Shown one piece after another: positions 19,073-27,678 of a stretch of DNA of 64,000 nt. Source of the stretch: Chloracidobacterium sp. (lineage in GTDB: Bacteria; Acidobacteriota; Blastocatellia; Pyrinomonadales; Pyrinomonadaceae); assembly GCA_016716305.1 (NCBI GenBank), contig JADJWP010000001.1, forward strand, positions 372,001 to 436,000, written 5' to 3'. The notes below the pieces were generated by a model that made no database searches, was not told the DNA's origin, and was given only the letters and a program-made list of their open reading frames with translations. The position numbers and the translations under genes are program-made. The stretch's first letter is position 1. Every line of letters starts with the position of its first letter.

Positions 19073-19534
19073 ATGCACGATGACGTTCATTGGATGGATA
19101 TCGCCCTTGGCGAGGCCCGCCGGGCCGGATCGCTTGACGAGGTGCCGGTCGGCGCAGTCATTGTCGACAGCGGCGGCGATCTTCTGGCTGCGGCCTCGAA
19201 CCGCACGATCTCCGATCGTGACCCGACCGCCCATGCCGAGATACTTGCCATCCGCAAGGCAGCTGCCAAGATCGGGAATTACCGCCTCATCGGGGCGACC
19301 GCCTACTCGACCGTCGAACCGTGTGCAATGTGTGCCGGTGCCCTTGTCAACGCGCGTATTCGTCGGCTCGTATTCGGCACCGCCGACGAGCGTTTCGGAG
19401 CCGTTGTGACGCAATTTCAGCTTTGCGACAGCCCGAGGCTCAACCACAGGCTTGAGATAACCGCCGGCATACGTGCCGACGAATGCCGTGAGCTGATGCA
19501 GGCATTTTTCCGCGAAAGGCGTGGGCGCACTTGA
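19073..19534 (+). CDS. tadA: tRNA-specific adenosine deaminase
   Basis: Converts adenosine 34 of tRNA-Arg(ACG) to inosine. The 153-residue protein has the zinc-dependent deaminase motifs HAEILAIRKAA (ligand His and proton-shuttling Glu) and PCAMCAGAL (two Cys ligands). The frame opens at a TTG (19055); the ATG at 19073 fits the family N terminus better. Normal length. It is followed 37 bp later by tRNA-Ser(CGA). Confidence 0.93.
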   Translation: MHDDVHWMDIALGEARRAGSLDEVPVGAVIVDSGGDLLAAASNRTISDRDPTAHAEILAIRKAAAKIGNYRLIGATAYSTVEPCAMCAGALVNARIRRLVFGTADERFGAVVTQFQLCDSPRLNHRLEITAGIRADECRELMQAFFRERRGRT

Positions 19535-19571
19535 AATTTCACGCTTCAAGAACGTAGAATTGGGGATTCGC

Positions 19572-19661
<90 letters not shown>

Positions 19662-19817
19662 TGTCGATTTTGTTTTGAGGATCTAAGCTACGTTTTGACA
19701 TAAACGCGGGTTCGTCGATGCCGCATCGCTTGTTCAGGACTCGGCAGTTCGCAATGCATTTACAGACAAGGCCCGTCTACACTGCTTCATCGTTATAAAA
19801 GGGAGGACAATTGATCT

Positions 19818-20576
19818 ATGCCTTTAAGTAAGAGGTTGACGGCAGAGTTTATCGGTACACTTTGGCTCGTTTTGGGCGGATGCGGAAGCGCCGTGCTGGC
19901 AACGGCATATCCGAGCCTTGGCATCGGTTTCGCAGGCGTTTCGCTGGCATTCGGCTTGACCGTCCTCACGGGCGCGTTCGCTCTCGGCCACATTTCGGGC
20001 GGGCATTTCAACCCGGCGGTCTCGATCGGGCTGTGGGCCGGAAAGCGCTTTGACGCAAAAGATCTGCTTCCGTATATCATCGCTCAGGTACTCGGGGCGA
20101 TCGCTGCCGCGGGGATAATTTACCTGATCGCAAGCGGCAAGGCCGGATTCTCTGTCGCGGGCGGATTTGCGGCAAATGGTTTTGAAGCCAATTCACCGGG
20201 CAGCTATTCGGCGCTTTCGGCGTTCGTTGCCGAGGTCGTGATGACGTTCTTCTTTTTGATCGTCATTCTCGGAGCGACCAGCCGGCGTGCCCCGGCAGGG
20301 TTCGCCCCTATCGCCATCGGCCTCTGTTTGACGCTGATCCATTTGGTAACCATCCCGGTGACCAACACATCGGTTAACCCGGCACGCTCGACCGGACCGG
20401 CGCTCTTTGTAGGCGGGTGGGCGATCTCGCAGCTTTGGATGTTTTGGGTCGCCCCGATCCTCGGTGCCGCCCTTGCCGGCTTCTTTTACAGTTGGCTCGG
20501 CGACGAAGATGACGGCGGAGCGGCGGTGGTCGAGACCGTCGAAGAGATAGTGGTGATCGAGACCGAAGAGGCTTGA
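19818..20576 (+). CDS. aqpZ: Aquaporin (AqpZ-like)
   Basis: Water channel of the MIP family, 252 residues with six helices and two NPA half-helices: HFNPAVSIG (about 61) and SVNPARSTGPAL (about 187). The Arg right after the second NPA is the selectivity-filter arginine, and the overall match favours a water-specific channel over a glycerol facilitator. The ATG at 19818 has GGGAGG 11 nt upstream. The C terminus is a long acidic tail rich in Glu, Asp and Val, unusual for AqpZ. It lies between two tRNA-Ser genes. Confidence 0.93.
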   Translation: MPLSKRLTAEFIGTLWLVLGGCGSAVLATAYPSLGIGFAGVSLAFGLTVLTGAFALGHISGGHFNPAVSIGLWAGKRFDAKDLLPYIIAQVLGAIAAAGIIYLIASGKAGFSVAGGFAANGFEANSPGSYSALSAFVAEVVMTFFFLIVILGATSRRAPAGFAPIAIGLCLTLIHLVTIPVTNTSVNPARSTGPALFVGGWAISQLWMFWVAPILGAALAGFFYSWLGDEDDGGAAVVETVEEIVVIETEEA

Positions 20577-20608
20577 TCCGGACTTTTTGATCTTTAAAAA
20601 TTCAATTC

Positions 20609-20699
20609 GGAAAGGTGCAAGAGTGGTTGAATTGGCAGCATTGGAAATGCTGTGAGCCTCAAAAGGGTTCCGTGGGTTCGAATCCCACCCTTTCCGCCA
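20609..20699 (+). tRNA. tRNA-Ser (anticodon GGA)
   Basis: Class II tRNA with acceptor GGAAAGG/CCTTTCC, anticodon stem CAGCA/TGCTG and loop TTGGAAA, giving GGA, which reads UCC and UCU. A long variable arm (GAGCCTC..AAAGGGTTCC region), the TTCGAAT T loop and an encoded CCA are present. Open frames across it on both strands are not genes. Confidence 0.95.
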
Positions 20700-20875
20700 G
20701 AATTGACAGCGAAGGGAGAGAGGTTGCCGGAGAGTTTGTTTTTCTCCTGCGATCTTTCCCTTTGCTTTTTTTGACCCTATTATCTTCCAATAACCGTGCC
20801 GCGCACGCCTCCGGTTCGAGATTTCCACTTTTCCGTTTTTCTCTTTTTGGCTTTTGGTCTGCTATTCTTTAGCTT

Positions 20876-20975
20876 GGCTCCAGGCTCCGCACAAGGGCTG
20901 TGGTGTGAACTCCGCTAGGCGAGGAATCGAGCAACGGTAGCATTTTCACCCTGTGTTGCGGTTAAGTCTGGGGCC
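20876..20975 (+). ncRNA. ffs: Signal recognition particle RNA, small bacterial type (4.5S)
   Basis: An Alu-less hairpin of about 100 nt. The ends pair (GGCTCCAG 20876-20883 with CTGGGGCC 20968-20975), followed inward by CCGCA/TGCGG and a GGTG..GAA/TTTCACC helix. The tip is the Ffh-binding domain: the AGG side, a 3-bp stem CGA/TCG capped by a GGAA tetraloop, then the conserved AGCA. In E. coli the same stem is UCC/GGA, so the change here is compensatory. A hairpin terminator follows at 20990. No protein frame fits the region. The identification rests on structure and motif, not a search. Confidence 0.85.
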
Positions 20976-20989
20976 ATCTTCTTATTTCG

Positions 20990-21010
20990 GCCCGCCGAGC
21001 GCGGGCTTTT
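20990..21010 (+). terminator. Intrinsic terminator of the SRP RNA gene
   Basis: GCCCGC (20990-20995) pairs with GCGGGC (21001-21006) over a 5-nt loop, followed by TTTTCTCTT. It lies 14 nt after the SRP RNA closing stem. Confidence 0.8.
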
Positions 21011-21113
21011 CTCTTGTGTCCTTCCGGAAACTGCGATACCATTCGGCAACTTCATCCCCGAAACCTCACTTTTCATCGATGATCGCTCCATATTTCTTTG
21101 TCAGGAGTAGAAG

Positions 21114-22004
21114 ATGAGTATGCGATTTCCCCGATCCTTGCAGCTGACGTTGATCGCTGCCTTTGCGGTCATTGGAGCCGCCGCCCAGTCGGCCGTCAAG
21201 TACAATTACGAATACAAGTGTCCCGAAACAGTGATCGTAAACTATTGTCGCAACGATAGCGGACAGAAGGTCCATGAGGATGACAATTATTGCAACGTTG
21301 AGTATCCCGACCGACCGCGGAGGGTCCCGACGATCCCCGTTTCCCGTTCAGTAGTAAGATCGGTTCTAGCGGTTGAGTTAAAGAACTGCAAAGGACCGGC
21401 GGCGGACGACCCCGCGATCGCAAAAGCGGCCGCGGCAAAGGTTGACACTGAGGTTTTCGGGATTCAGCTTGGCGATCCGTTCACCCTTCCCGCATGTCCA
21501 GTGTTTCAGGTCGGCGGGGCGGGACTCCAGACCTGCCACGGAGCACTCGACGACATGTTGGCAAAGTTCGCCCGGCCCGGCGGCCTAAATCCAGATCCGG
21601 TCGATATTAAAACCGTGTATCTTGCGACCGACAAATGTCCCTCCTGGGTAAACCAGTGCACGTTGGTCGTTCGTTCGGATGCGGGCAAGGTCGGGTTCAT
21701 CGGCGTGTTCACAAAGGGCCCGGGCGTCGACGTTCAGGTGCGAAACGTCCTTGCAGAAAAATACGGCGGCTGGTCGCTAAAAGGCGATGCCACGGTAACT
21801 CCCGGCAATACGGACAGGCAGCCGTTCAAAATAACTCAGTATTGGTGGAATCTTCCGGGCCTTTACGTTCATTACCAGCCCGTTTGGTCGACTGACGATG
21901 GCGAGACACCAAACATCCGCGAAGGCCTGATCAGGATCGAGACCGAAACGGCGAGAAAACTTCGCTTGGCCGATGAGGCAAGAAAACCAAAGCCAAAGAT
22001 GTAA
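21114..22004 (+). CDS. Secreted protein of unknown function
   Basis: A 296-residue protein with a signal peptide (LQLTLIAAFAVIGAAAQS). The mature part has a cysteine-rich first section (Cys pairs in YKCPETVIVNYC and YCNVEYP), then a segment with LGDPFTLPACPVF and two more cysteines, suggesting several disulfides in the periplasm. I do not recognise a family. The start at 21114 is supported by AGGAG at 21103-21107. It stands alone between the SRP RNA gene and a 500-bp gap before dnaX. Confidence 0.7.
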   Translation: MSMRFPRSLQLTLIAAFAVIGAAAQSAVKYNYEYKCPETVIVNYCRNDSGQKVHEDDNYCNVEYPDRPRRVPTIPVSRSVVRSVLAVELKNCKGPAADDPAIAKAAAAKVDTEVFGIQLGDPFTLPACPVFQVGGAGLQTCHGALDDMLAKFARPGGLNPDPVDIKTVYLATDKCPSWVNQCTLVVRSDAGKVGFIGVFTKGPGVDVQVRNVLAEKYGGWSLKGDATVTPGNTDRQPFKITQYWWNLPGLYVHYQPVWSTDDGETPNIREGLIRIETETARKLRLADEARKPKPKM

Positions 22005-22516
22005 GCCAGATCGGTCGTGCCTCATAGCGGTGATCGTTAAGTGATAAACGGGCAGTAAACTCGTTCGAGCTGAGATGTTGCTGAATAACGATGTATCGCG
22101 GATTACGAGTGCATTTTCGGTAAATCGGCCGATCCCGACCTATTGTGCCGACCCGGTGAAGATCGTGATCGTTCGGAGTCCGACGATATGAATGACTCGG
22201 ATGTTCGTCAGATGGCTTGGATATCGGTCAGAGTTTCGACGGCGGAACATCATTAGCCGTCATGCGAACCGCATGAAACGGCCATCATCGCCGACGATGC
22301 GCCGTCCCGCACGCCAATGCGGCCGTTTACCGGTCAATGCGTGCGACCGGTATGCGACGAACATCGGCAAACAGCCGGGAAAGTTCCTCACTTGTTCGTG
22401 TAGCATCGGTAAACACTGGCTGAAACGGCGCCGTCACCGCGCCGTGGACCTGTTTTTCGGTCGAACGATGCGCCGAGCTTTATCGTTTCGCGAATATCCA
22501 TTATTCTATGTAGCGA
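22005..22516. other. Noncoding or unassigned stretch upstream of dnaX
   Basis: 512 bp with no convincing gene. A frame at 22192-22563 runs across it into dnaX, but its product is very Arg-rich and has no recognisable feature. I see no clear RNA gene, and no strong hairpin with a T tail. The dnaX promoter should lie here. Confidence 0.5.
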
Positions 22517-24307
22517 ATGTCCTACCAGGTTATTGCCCGAAAATGGCGGCCGCAGGCTTTTGACGAGGTCACCGGCCAGGAGCATATTACGCAGACGCTT
22601 CGTAATGCGATCGAGCACGGGCGGCTGCATCATGCTTACCTGTTTTCGGGGGCGAGAGGTGTCGGAAAGACGACGACCGCTCGTCTGCTGGCAAAGGCGC
22701 TCAACTGCCATAAGACCGAGAAACCGACCGTAAGCCCCTGCCGGGTCGACGATCCCGAGGCGTGTCCGTCGTGCAGAGAAATCACCGAAAGCCGTTCGAT
22801 AGACGTGCTCGAATTCGACGCCGCTTCGAATACGCAGGTCGATAAGATCCGCGACATCATTCTCGAGAACATAAACATCGCGCCGGCACGCGACCGCTGC
22901 AAGATCTTCATAATCGACGAGGTTCATATGCTTTCGGGCTCGTCGTTCAACGCATTACTTAAAACCGTCGAAGAGCCGCCGCCGGGCGTAGTCTTCATAA
23001 TGGCGACGACCGAGCTCCAAAAGGTGCCTGATACGATAACCTCGAGGTGTCAGGAGTTTCAGTTCCGTACCATACCTCAGCAAAAGATATATGAACGCCT
23101 GCGGTCGATCGCCGATGCCGAAAAGATCGATGCAGACGACGCCGCACTTCGCGAAATAGCGCGCTCTGGCGAAGGCTCGATGCGTGACGCCCAATCGAAT
23201 TTCGACCAGGTCATATCATTCTCCGACGGCAAGGTCTCGGCCGCTGATGTGTCGAATGCCCTCGGGATCGCAAGTATCGACATCCTCATTGCGACCATCA
23301 AGGCGATCGCCTCGAACGAACCTCGCCGAATGATCGAGATCGTCGGCGAACTCGATGCTCGCGGACAGGATCTGCGAAGTTTTTGCCGCGACCTTCTAGC
23401 TTTGCTTCGCGACATGATGGTCGCAAAGATAGCCGGTGATGCCGAAGGTGTTCTGGATAATGCCGTGATCCGCCGCGACGAGCTGGTCGGTCTTGGCATC
23501 GACCTTTCTGAATCAGACGTCCTGCGGCTTTTTAATTCTCTCGCCGCGACCGAATCAAAGCTCAAAGACGCCTCAAACCCGCGTTTCGCTCTGGAGATCG
23601 GACTTGTAAAGCTTGTCGAAATGCGTCGGATCGTCCCGATCGAAACACTCATTGATCGGCTGAATGAGCTAACGATGGGTTCGGTTCCCGCCGACGCACG
23701 CTTGGCATCGCCGGCTGGGCCCGAAACGAGGGCCGCCGCTGCCGCCGAGGAAAAAAAAACTCTAGATTCTGAGCCGCCTCCCCTTTCTGATTGGCCCGAG
23801 TCGGTCAGTTCGGTCATTCACGCTGAACCTGAGGATCTCGTTTTCGCCGATCCGGAAGCCGATACTGTCCCGATATCCGCCAAAAGGCCTGCCATCGATC
23901 TTTCGTTCATCGAGAATTTACCGTCAAAGCTGCCCCCTCTGACACCTGACGACCTCGCGCATACTGACGACGCGTGGCTTGACGACGCCTATGAGCAGGC
24001 GTTAACGACCAGCGGCGACGACCTGATGCCGATCGCTTCGGCGGTTGAGTTCGCTCGGGCCTTTGCCGAACCACACGCTGCAGCTCATGCCGCCGCCGGA
24101 TCCGGCAGTAACACGGTAAAGACCTCTGAACTATCTTTCATCCCTCCGCGACGTGACGATTCTGACGACGACACGATGCCCGTAACCGAACTCTCCGCCG
24201 ATCCGACGGATGAGGAACTTCTAGAATACGCTCGCCAATTACCGACCGTTCGCCGTGTAACGCGGATCTTCCGGGCAGAGATCGTTGGCATCGAAAAGCG
24301 AAAGTAA
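22517..24307 (+). CDS. dnaX: DNA polymerase III subunit gamma/tau
   Basis: Clamp-loader ATPase of the replicative polymerase, 596 residues. It starts MSYQVIARKWRPQAFDEV, with Walker A GARGVGKTTTARL (about 46-57), a four-Cys zinc module (C68-CP..C region near DDPEACPSC), Walker B FIIDEVHML and the TSRCQEF sensor region. The AAA+ and collar domains end near residue 375; beyond about 400 lies a variable acidic tail. A run of nine A at 23751-23759 (codons about 412-414) sits at the join, with stops close behind in both other frames, which could yield a short gamma form of roughly 415 residues. Confidence 0.95.
   Translation: MSYQVIARKWRPQAFDEVTGQEHITQTLRNAIEHGRLHHAYLFSGARGVGKTTTARLLAKALNCHKTEKPTVSPCRVDDPEACPSCREITESRSIDVLEFDAASNTQVDKIRDIILENINIAPARDRCKIFIIDEVHMLSGSSFNALLKTVEEPPPGVVFIMATTELQKVPDTITSRCQEFQFRTIPQQKIYERLRSIADAEKIDADDAALREIARSGEGSMRDAQSNFDQVISFSDGKVSAADVSNALGIASIDILIATIKAIASNEPRRMIEIVGELDARGQDLRSFCRDLLALLRDMMVAKIAGDAEGVLDNAVIRRDELVGLGIDLSESDVLRLFNSLAATESKLKDASNPRFALEIGLVKLVEMRRIVPIETLIDRLNELTMGSVPADARLASPAGPETRAAAAAEEKKTLDSEPPPLSDWPESVSSVIHAEPEDLVFADPEADTVPISAKRPAIDLSFIENLPSKLPPLTPDDLAHTDDAWLDDAYEQALTTSGDDLMPIASAVEFARAFAEPHAAAHAAAGSGSNTVKTSELSFIPPRRDDSDDDTMPVTELSADPTDEELLEYARQLPTVRRVTRIFRAEIVGIEKRK
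23751..23759 (+). other. Nine-A slippery run in dnaX (possible programmed slippage site)
   Basis: In-frame reading is GAG GAA AAA AAA ACT CTA. If one A is added, the frame reads AAC TCT AGA TTC TGA and ends five codons on; if one is lost, it reads CTC TAG and ends at once. The position, directly after the conserved motor and collar domains, matches where other dnaX genes make the short gamma subunit by frameshifting or transcriptional slippage. Confidence 0.6.
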
Positions 24308-24370
24308 CTGCGAACATCAAGGTCGAAACTTTCGTATTAGTGTAAGATTTGACACAATTGTCATAATCGA

Positions 24371-25252
24371 ATGAAACTCCGACGATTCCCAAGACCTTTT
24401 AGGTTCTTCGCCGCCACATTACTGACTCTCACGGCAGTCGTCATGTCATTTTCGCAAGACGACTCATGGTCGGTGAACCGTTCGCCGCTGCCTGCACCGA
24501 CCGGTTTTGTAAACGATTACGCCGGTGTCATCGACGAAGCCTCCAGACAGGCTCTTGAAACAAAACTTAAGGATTTTAAGGACAAGTACGGTGTCGAGAT
24601 AGCGGTTGCGGTCGTAAAAACGACCGGTGACCGGCCTATTTTTGAATATTCGCTCGCGGTCGCCCGCGGTTGGGGAATAGGATCGAAAGAAGACGACAAC
24701 CCCGGAGCCCTTCTCTTTGTTGCGATCGACGATCGAAAGTATTTCACCCAGGTCAGCAAAGATCTCGAGGACGAACTCCCCGATGGCATAGCGGGCAACC
24801 TGCAAAGGCAGTTTCTCGTCCCGGAGTTCAGAAAGGGGAATTACGCAAAAGGCATCAGCGACACGGTCGACGCGTATCTTTACACGATCGAAAGCCGTCG
24901 CTCGGGTGTTGCGATCCCGACGCCTTCACCGAAGGCTGAGGATAGTGGCGGGGTTACGCAAAGTGCGCTGAGCGTTTTCTGCTGTCTCGCCCTAGTCATC
25001 TTTGTTATCGTGATCATCGCCGCCAACCGCTCGGGCGGAAAGTCAAAAAACGATCAGGATCGTTGGGGCGGCGGCGGCTTTGGCGGAGGGGGCGGCGTGC
25101 TTCCCTGGATCATCTTGGGCGGTTCGAGCGGGTCCTCGAGCGGATCGTCATCTTCATCTTGGGATTGGGGCGGCAGCAGCGGCGGCAGCGATTGGGGCGG
25201 ATTTGGCGGCGGCGGCGATTTCGGCGGAGGAGGAGCCGGCGGCGATTGGTGA
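24371..25252 (+). CDS. TPM-domain membrane protein (YgcG-like)
   Basis: A 293-residue protein with a signal peptide, a TPM domain (about 45-180; begins FVNDYAGVID, with GVEIAVAVVKTT and GWGIG), one transmembrane helix (about 198-218, FCCLALVIFVIVIIAA) and a long Gly/Ser/Trp/Asp-rich tail ending GGAGGDW. The TPM domain faces the periplasm. Family members are linked to photosystem II repair in plants and to phosphatase activity, but the bacterial role is unclear. The low-complexity tail is typical. lemA-like and TPM genes are often neighbours, as here. Confidence 0.87.
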   Translation: MKLRRFPRPFRFFAATLLTLTAVVMSFSQDDSWSVNRSPLPAPTGFVNDYAGVIDEASRQALETKLKDFKDKYGVEIAVAVVKTTGDRPIFEYSLAVARGWGIGSKEDDNPGALLFVAIDDRKYFTQVSKDLEDELPDGIAGNLQRQFLVPEFRKGNYAKGISDTVDAYLYTIESRRSGVAIPTPSPKAEDSGGVTQSALSVFCCLALVIFVIVIIAANRSGGKSKNDQDRWGGGGFGGGGGVLPWIILGGSSGSSSGSSSSSWDWGGSSGGSDWGGFGGGGDFGGGGAGGDW

Positions 25253-25268
25253 TCGCGGGACATATTGA

Positions 25269-25991
25269 ATGATGAAGCAGCATTTTGCACCATTTATTGA
25301 CGATCTTAGAACGACCCACGGCAAGAACCTTGCTTCGGTCATTCTGTACGGTTCGGCTGCGGCGGGCGATTTTATCCCGAATCAATCGGACTACAATATT
25401 CTGATCGCGTTACACAAGATCACGCCGAAAGACCTTCGCGAGGCTCACGCGTGCGTCCGGGAATGGCACAAAATGGGTCATCCGGTGCCTGTGTACTTTA
25501 CTGTGTCGGAGCTAAAGAATGCTGCGGACGTTTTTCCGATCGAGTTTCATCAGATGCAGGTCGCGCATAAGGTGCTTTACGGAACAGACGTGCTTGCCGG
25601 TCTCGACGTTTCGGACCGCTTTCTGAGACATCAGATCGAATATGAACTGCGCAGTAAGCTTTTGTTGCTGCGGCGCCAGTACATTCCGGCGTCCGTTTCG
25701 GTCGACGGACTCAAACGGCTGATGGGCGAGAGCCTGACGAGTTTTGCTGCTTTGTTTCGAGCGGTGCTTCTGATGCGAGGGATCTCACCGCCTTCTACGA
25801 AACATGAGATCGTTGCATTGACGGTCACGACGCTTGGATTGAATGGAATACCATTTGAAAAGATATTCAATATTCGCGAAGATAATTTCGCCGATACATT
25901 GAGCGATGCTGAAGCGAACGAACTCTTCGGCGAATATATGGAAGAGATCGAACGGGTCATCGATTCGGTCGATTCGTCAGGAAACGAATAG
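25269..25991 (+). CDS. Nucleotidyltransferase-fold protein, degenerate active site
   Basis: A 240-residue protein with an N-terminal polymerase-beta-like fold: LASVILYGSAAAGDF (about 21-34), then SDYNILIA. In active family members the second motif is Asp-x-Asp; here it is Asp-Tyr-Asn, so the metal site may be weakened. The C-terminal half is helical (about 120-235, with a hydrophobic FAALFRAVLLMRG segment). It begins 16 bp after the TPM gene and 68 bp before lemA. It could bind nucleotides or act as a sensor. Function unknown. Confidence 0.7.
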   Translation: MMKQHFAPFIDDLRTTHGKNLASVILYGSAAAGDFIPNQSDYNILIALHKITPKDLREAHACVREWHKMGHPVPVYFTVSELKNAADVFPIEFHQMQVAHKVLYGTDVLAGLDVSDRFLRHQIEYELRSKLLLLRRQYIPASVSVDGLKRLMGESLTSFAALFRAVLLMRGISPPSTKHEIVALTVTTLGLNGIPFEKIFNIREDNFADTLSDAEANELFGEYMEEIERVIDSVDSSGNE

Positions 25992-26059
25992 GCGGACTAT
26001 TCGGAGTGGAGACGAAAGGTATGTTTCGGATCAAACGATCGACATTGGGGAGAAAAAAT

Positions 26060-26757
26060 ATGAGAAGAGCGATTTTATTTAGTATTGCGATGTTTGCAGC
26101 ATTTGGCCTGAGCGGATGCAGCTACAACGAATTGACTGCGAAACAGCAGAACGTCAAAGGCAAATGGGCCAACGTTGAAAGCTCAATGCAGCGACGGGCC
26201 GATCTGATCCCGAATCTCGTTGAAGCTGCCAAGATGTCAGCCGTCCAGGAACAGGAAGTCTTTGGCCAGATCGCCGACGCTCGATCGCGGCTGCTGAACG
26301 CCCAGCAAGCAGCGCCGCAGGGCGAGGGTGGCGACAAAGCCCCGAGCAAAAACAGGCTGTGATCGAAGCTAACAACAGTTTTGGCGGTACGATCGGAAGA
26401 CTCCTTATGCTTCAGGAGCAATATCCTCAGCTGCGTTCGAACGATGCGTTCATGAAAGTTCAAGATGAACTCTCAGGCACTGAGAACCGCATCAATACCG
26501 CTCGTCTCGATTACAACGATGCCGTTACCGATTACAACACTACGCGGAATTCATTTCCGGCAGTGTTGACCGCCGGTCTGCTCGGTTTCAAAGAGGAACC
26601 GTTCTTTAAGGCTGAGGAGGGATCGCGAACTGTTCCGAATATCGGGAACGCAAATGACCTGCGGCGTAATCAAGCCCCGGCAAATAACGCCCCGCCGACG
26701 GCAAATCCGCCCGCGGCCAACGCTCCGGCGTCGAACGGTCCGGCCTCAAATAATTGA
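26060..26757 (+). pseudogene. lemA: LemA family protein, interrupted by a 1-nt deletion
   Basis: LemA-type exported helical protein. The start is the ATG at 26060 (GGGGAGA upstream), with a lipobox-like LSGC. The first half (NVKGKWANVESSMQRRADLI, NLVEAAKM) reads to a TGA at 26360. The family continuation (PEQKQAVIEANNSFGG, then GRLLMLQEQYP) reads on in the next frame through a Pro/Ala/Asn-rich tail. The switch lies at a run of four C (26340-26343); one more C would restore the gene. A sequencing error is as likely as a real mutation. The product would be periplasmic and may work with the TPM protein. Confidence 0.85.
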
Positions 26758-26779
26758 CTTTGGATGGTTAAATGACCGA

Positions 26780-27103
26780 TCAGAATCCGCGCGAACTGCA
26801 CATCGCGCAGTGGTCGCAAGGCCTGGCGTTCGGTTCGAACGTACAGGCCTTTTCATTTTGCGGCCTGCCAAATACCTCGTCAGCGATCGCCTCGGCGATA
26901 GTGAAGCGGTTCTGGGAAGGATGTTGCGAAGTTGTTATTTGCGAGCCGATCTTCGGTATCGCAGTTGCGCCTTCAAGTTTATCGAGCCGGTGATTTATCT
27001 TCTCAAGACTGGCAAAGATGGGCGCGAGTCTGTCTGTTGATTCGTCTGCTTCCAGCAGCCTTGCGATCTTTGCAGCGAGTTTTTGATTTTCACTCATGAT
27101 CAT
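26780..27103 (-). CDS. Small microcompartment-operon protein with encapsulation-peptide-like helices
   Basis: A 107-residue protein, last gene of the shell operon, starting 4 bp after the stop of a pentameric shell gene. ATGs at 27103 and 27097 are both possible. The N terminus (ENQKLAAKIARLLEA) can form a short amphipathic helix like those that direct cargo to shells. A second one, FTIAEAIADEVFG, lies near residue 70. Between them is a predicted coiled helix (LEKINHRLDKLEG) and at the end a Cys/His group (CDHCAMC). I know no family for it. A cargo adaptor or scaffold role is inference from position and helices. Confidence 0.65.
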   Translation of the reverse strand: MIMSENQKLAAKIARLLEADESTDRLAPIFASLEKINHRLDKLEGATAIPKIGSQITTSQHPSQNRFTIAEAIADEVFGRPQNEKACTFEPNARPCDHCAMCSSRGF

Positions 27104-27106
27104 TTA

Positions 27107-27388
27107 CTAAAGATCTGAAAGCAAGTCGATGTAGTCAACAACACCTACGATCGCTGAATCGATGGCGGCTCCCGGACGCCCGGTCGCGGCAGTTGATGCG
27201 GACCAACCCTCCTGGGCAATTATCACCAGGTCGCCTTCGCCCGAATTGACCGAATCAAGCGCGAGGCATGTGTAATCCATATCAATGCCGTCGGGCGTCA
27301 CCTGACGACACAGCATTATTCGCGTTCCCTCGTAACGCTGGTTCTTTTGCGAGGCAACTACGTTGCCGATTACGCGGGCTATCAGCAT
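27107..27388 (-). CDS. Microcompartment vertex protein (EutN/CcmL, BMC-P), copy 3
   Basis: A 93-residue pentamer-forming shell protein that caps the vertices of a bacterial microcompartment. It starts LIARVIGNVVASQKN and has the family loop LDSVNSGEGDLVIIAQEG and the closing IDSAIVGVVDYID. An insert, ATGRPGA, stands before the last strand. It lies 9 bp after copy 2. Confidence 0.93.
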   Translation of the reverse strand: MLIARVIGNVVASQKNQRYEGTRIMLCRQVTPDGIDMDYTCLALDSVNSGEGDLVIIAQEGWSASTAATGRPGAAIDSAIVGVVDYIDLLSDL

Positions 27389-27397
27389 AACTGGATC

Positions 27398-27676
27398 TCA
27401 CGCTCGCTGAAACACATGTTTTTCTGAATCGATTATCCCGACTATTGTGCAGTCGGTAGGCGTTTCGTCACGCTTGAATGGAAACGACGCTTCTTTGCCG
27501 CGGCACCAAAAGACAAGCTCACCAATACCGGCTCCGACCGCATCAAGAGCGACCATCGGACTGCCCTTCGGCCTAAGGTCGGCATCGAGCGTTTGCACAA
27601 GAAGGAACTTTCGGCCCTCGAGCGTTCCATTCTTTATGGTCGAAACGACCGTTCCAATCACTCGTGCTATCTGCAT
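27398..27676 (-). CDS. Microcompartment vertex protein (EutN/CcmL, BMC-P), copy 2
   Basis: A 92-residue EutN/CcmL homologue: MQIARVIGTVVSTIKNGTLE, then LDAVGAGIGELVFWCRG and TIVGIIDS. The frame is open far upstream (to 27913), through the DoxX gene, but the ATG at 27676 matches the family start and lies 2 bp from the DoxX stop. It differs clearly from the other two copies, so the three are probably not redundant. Confidence 0.93.
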   Translation of the reverse strand: MQIARVIGTVVSTIKNGTLEGRKFLLVQTLDADLRPKGSPMVALDAVGAGIGELVFWCRGKEASFPFKRDETPTDCTIVGIIDSEKHVFQRA

Positions 27677-27678
27677 AT

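Noticed and set aside
20615..20872. 85-residue open frame over the second tRNA-Ser gene
   Set aside because: Its first half is the tRNA itself, and the remainder is low in coding character; it is a chance frame.
22192..22563. 123-residue Arg-rich frame upstream of dnaX
   Set aside because: Overlaps the dnaX start out of frame, has no ribosome site or known motif, and its make-up is typical of shadow frames in this genome.
25050..25250. Several long frames on both strands over the Gly-rich tail of the TPM protein
   Set aside because: They are by-products of the GGC/GGA-rich low-complexity sequence.
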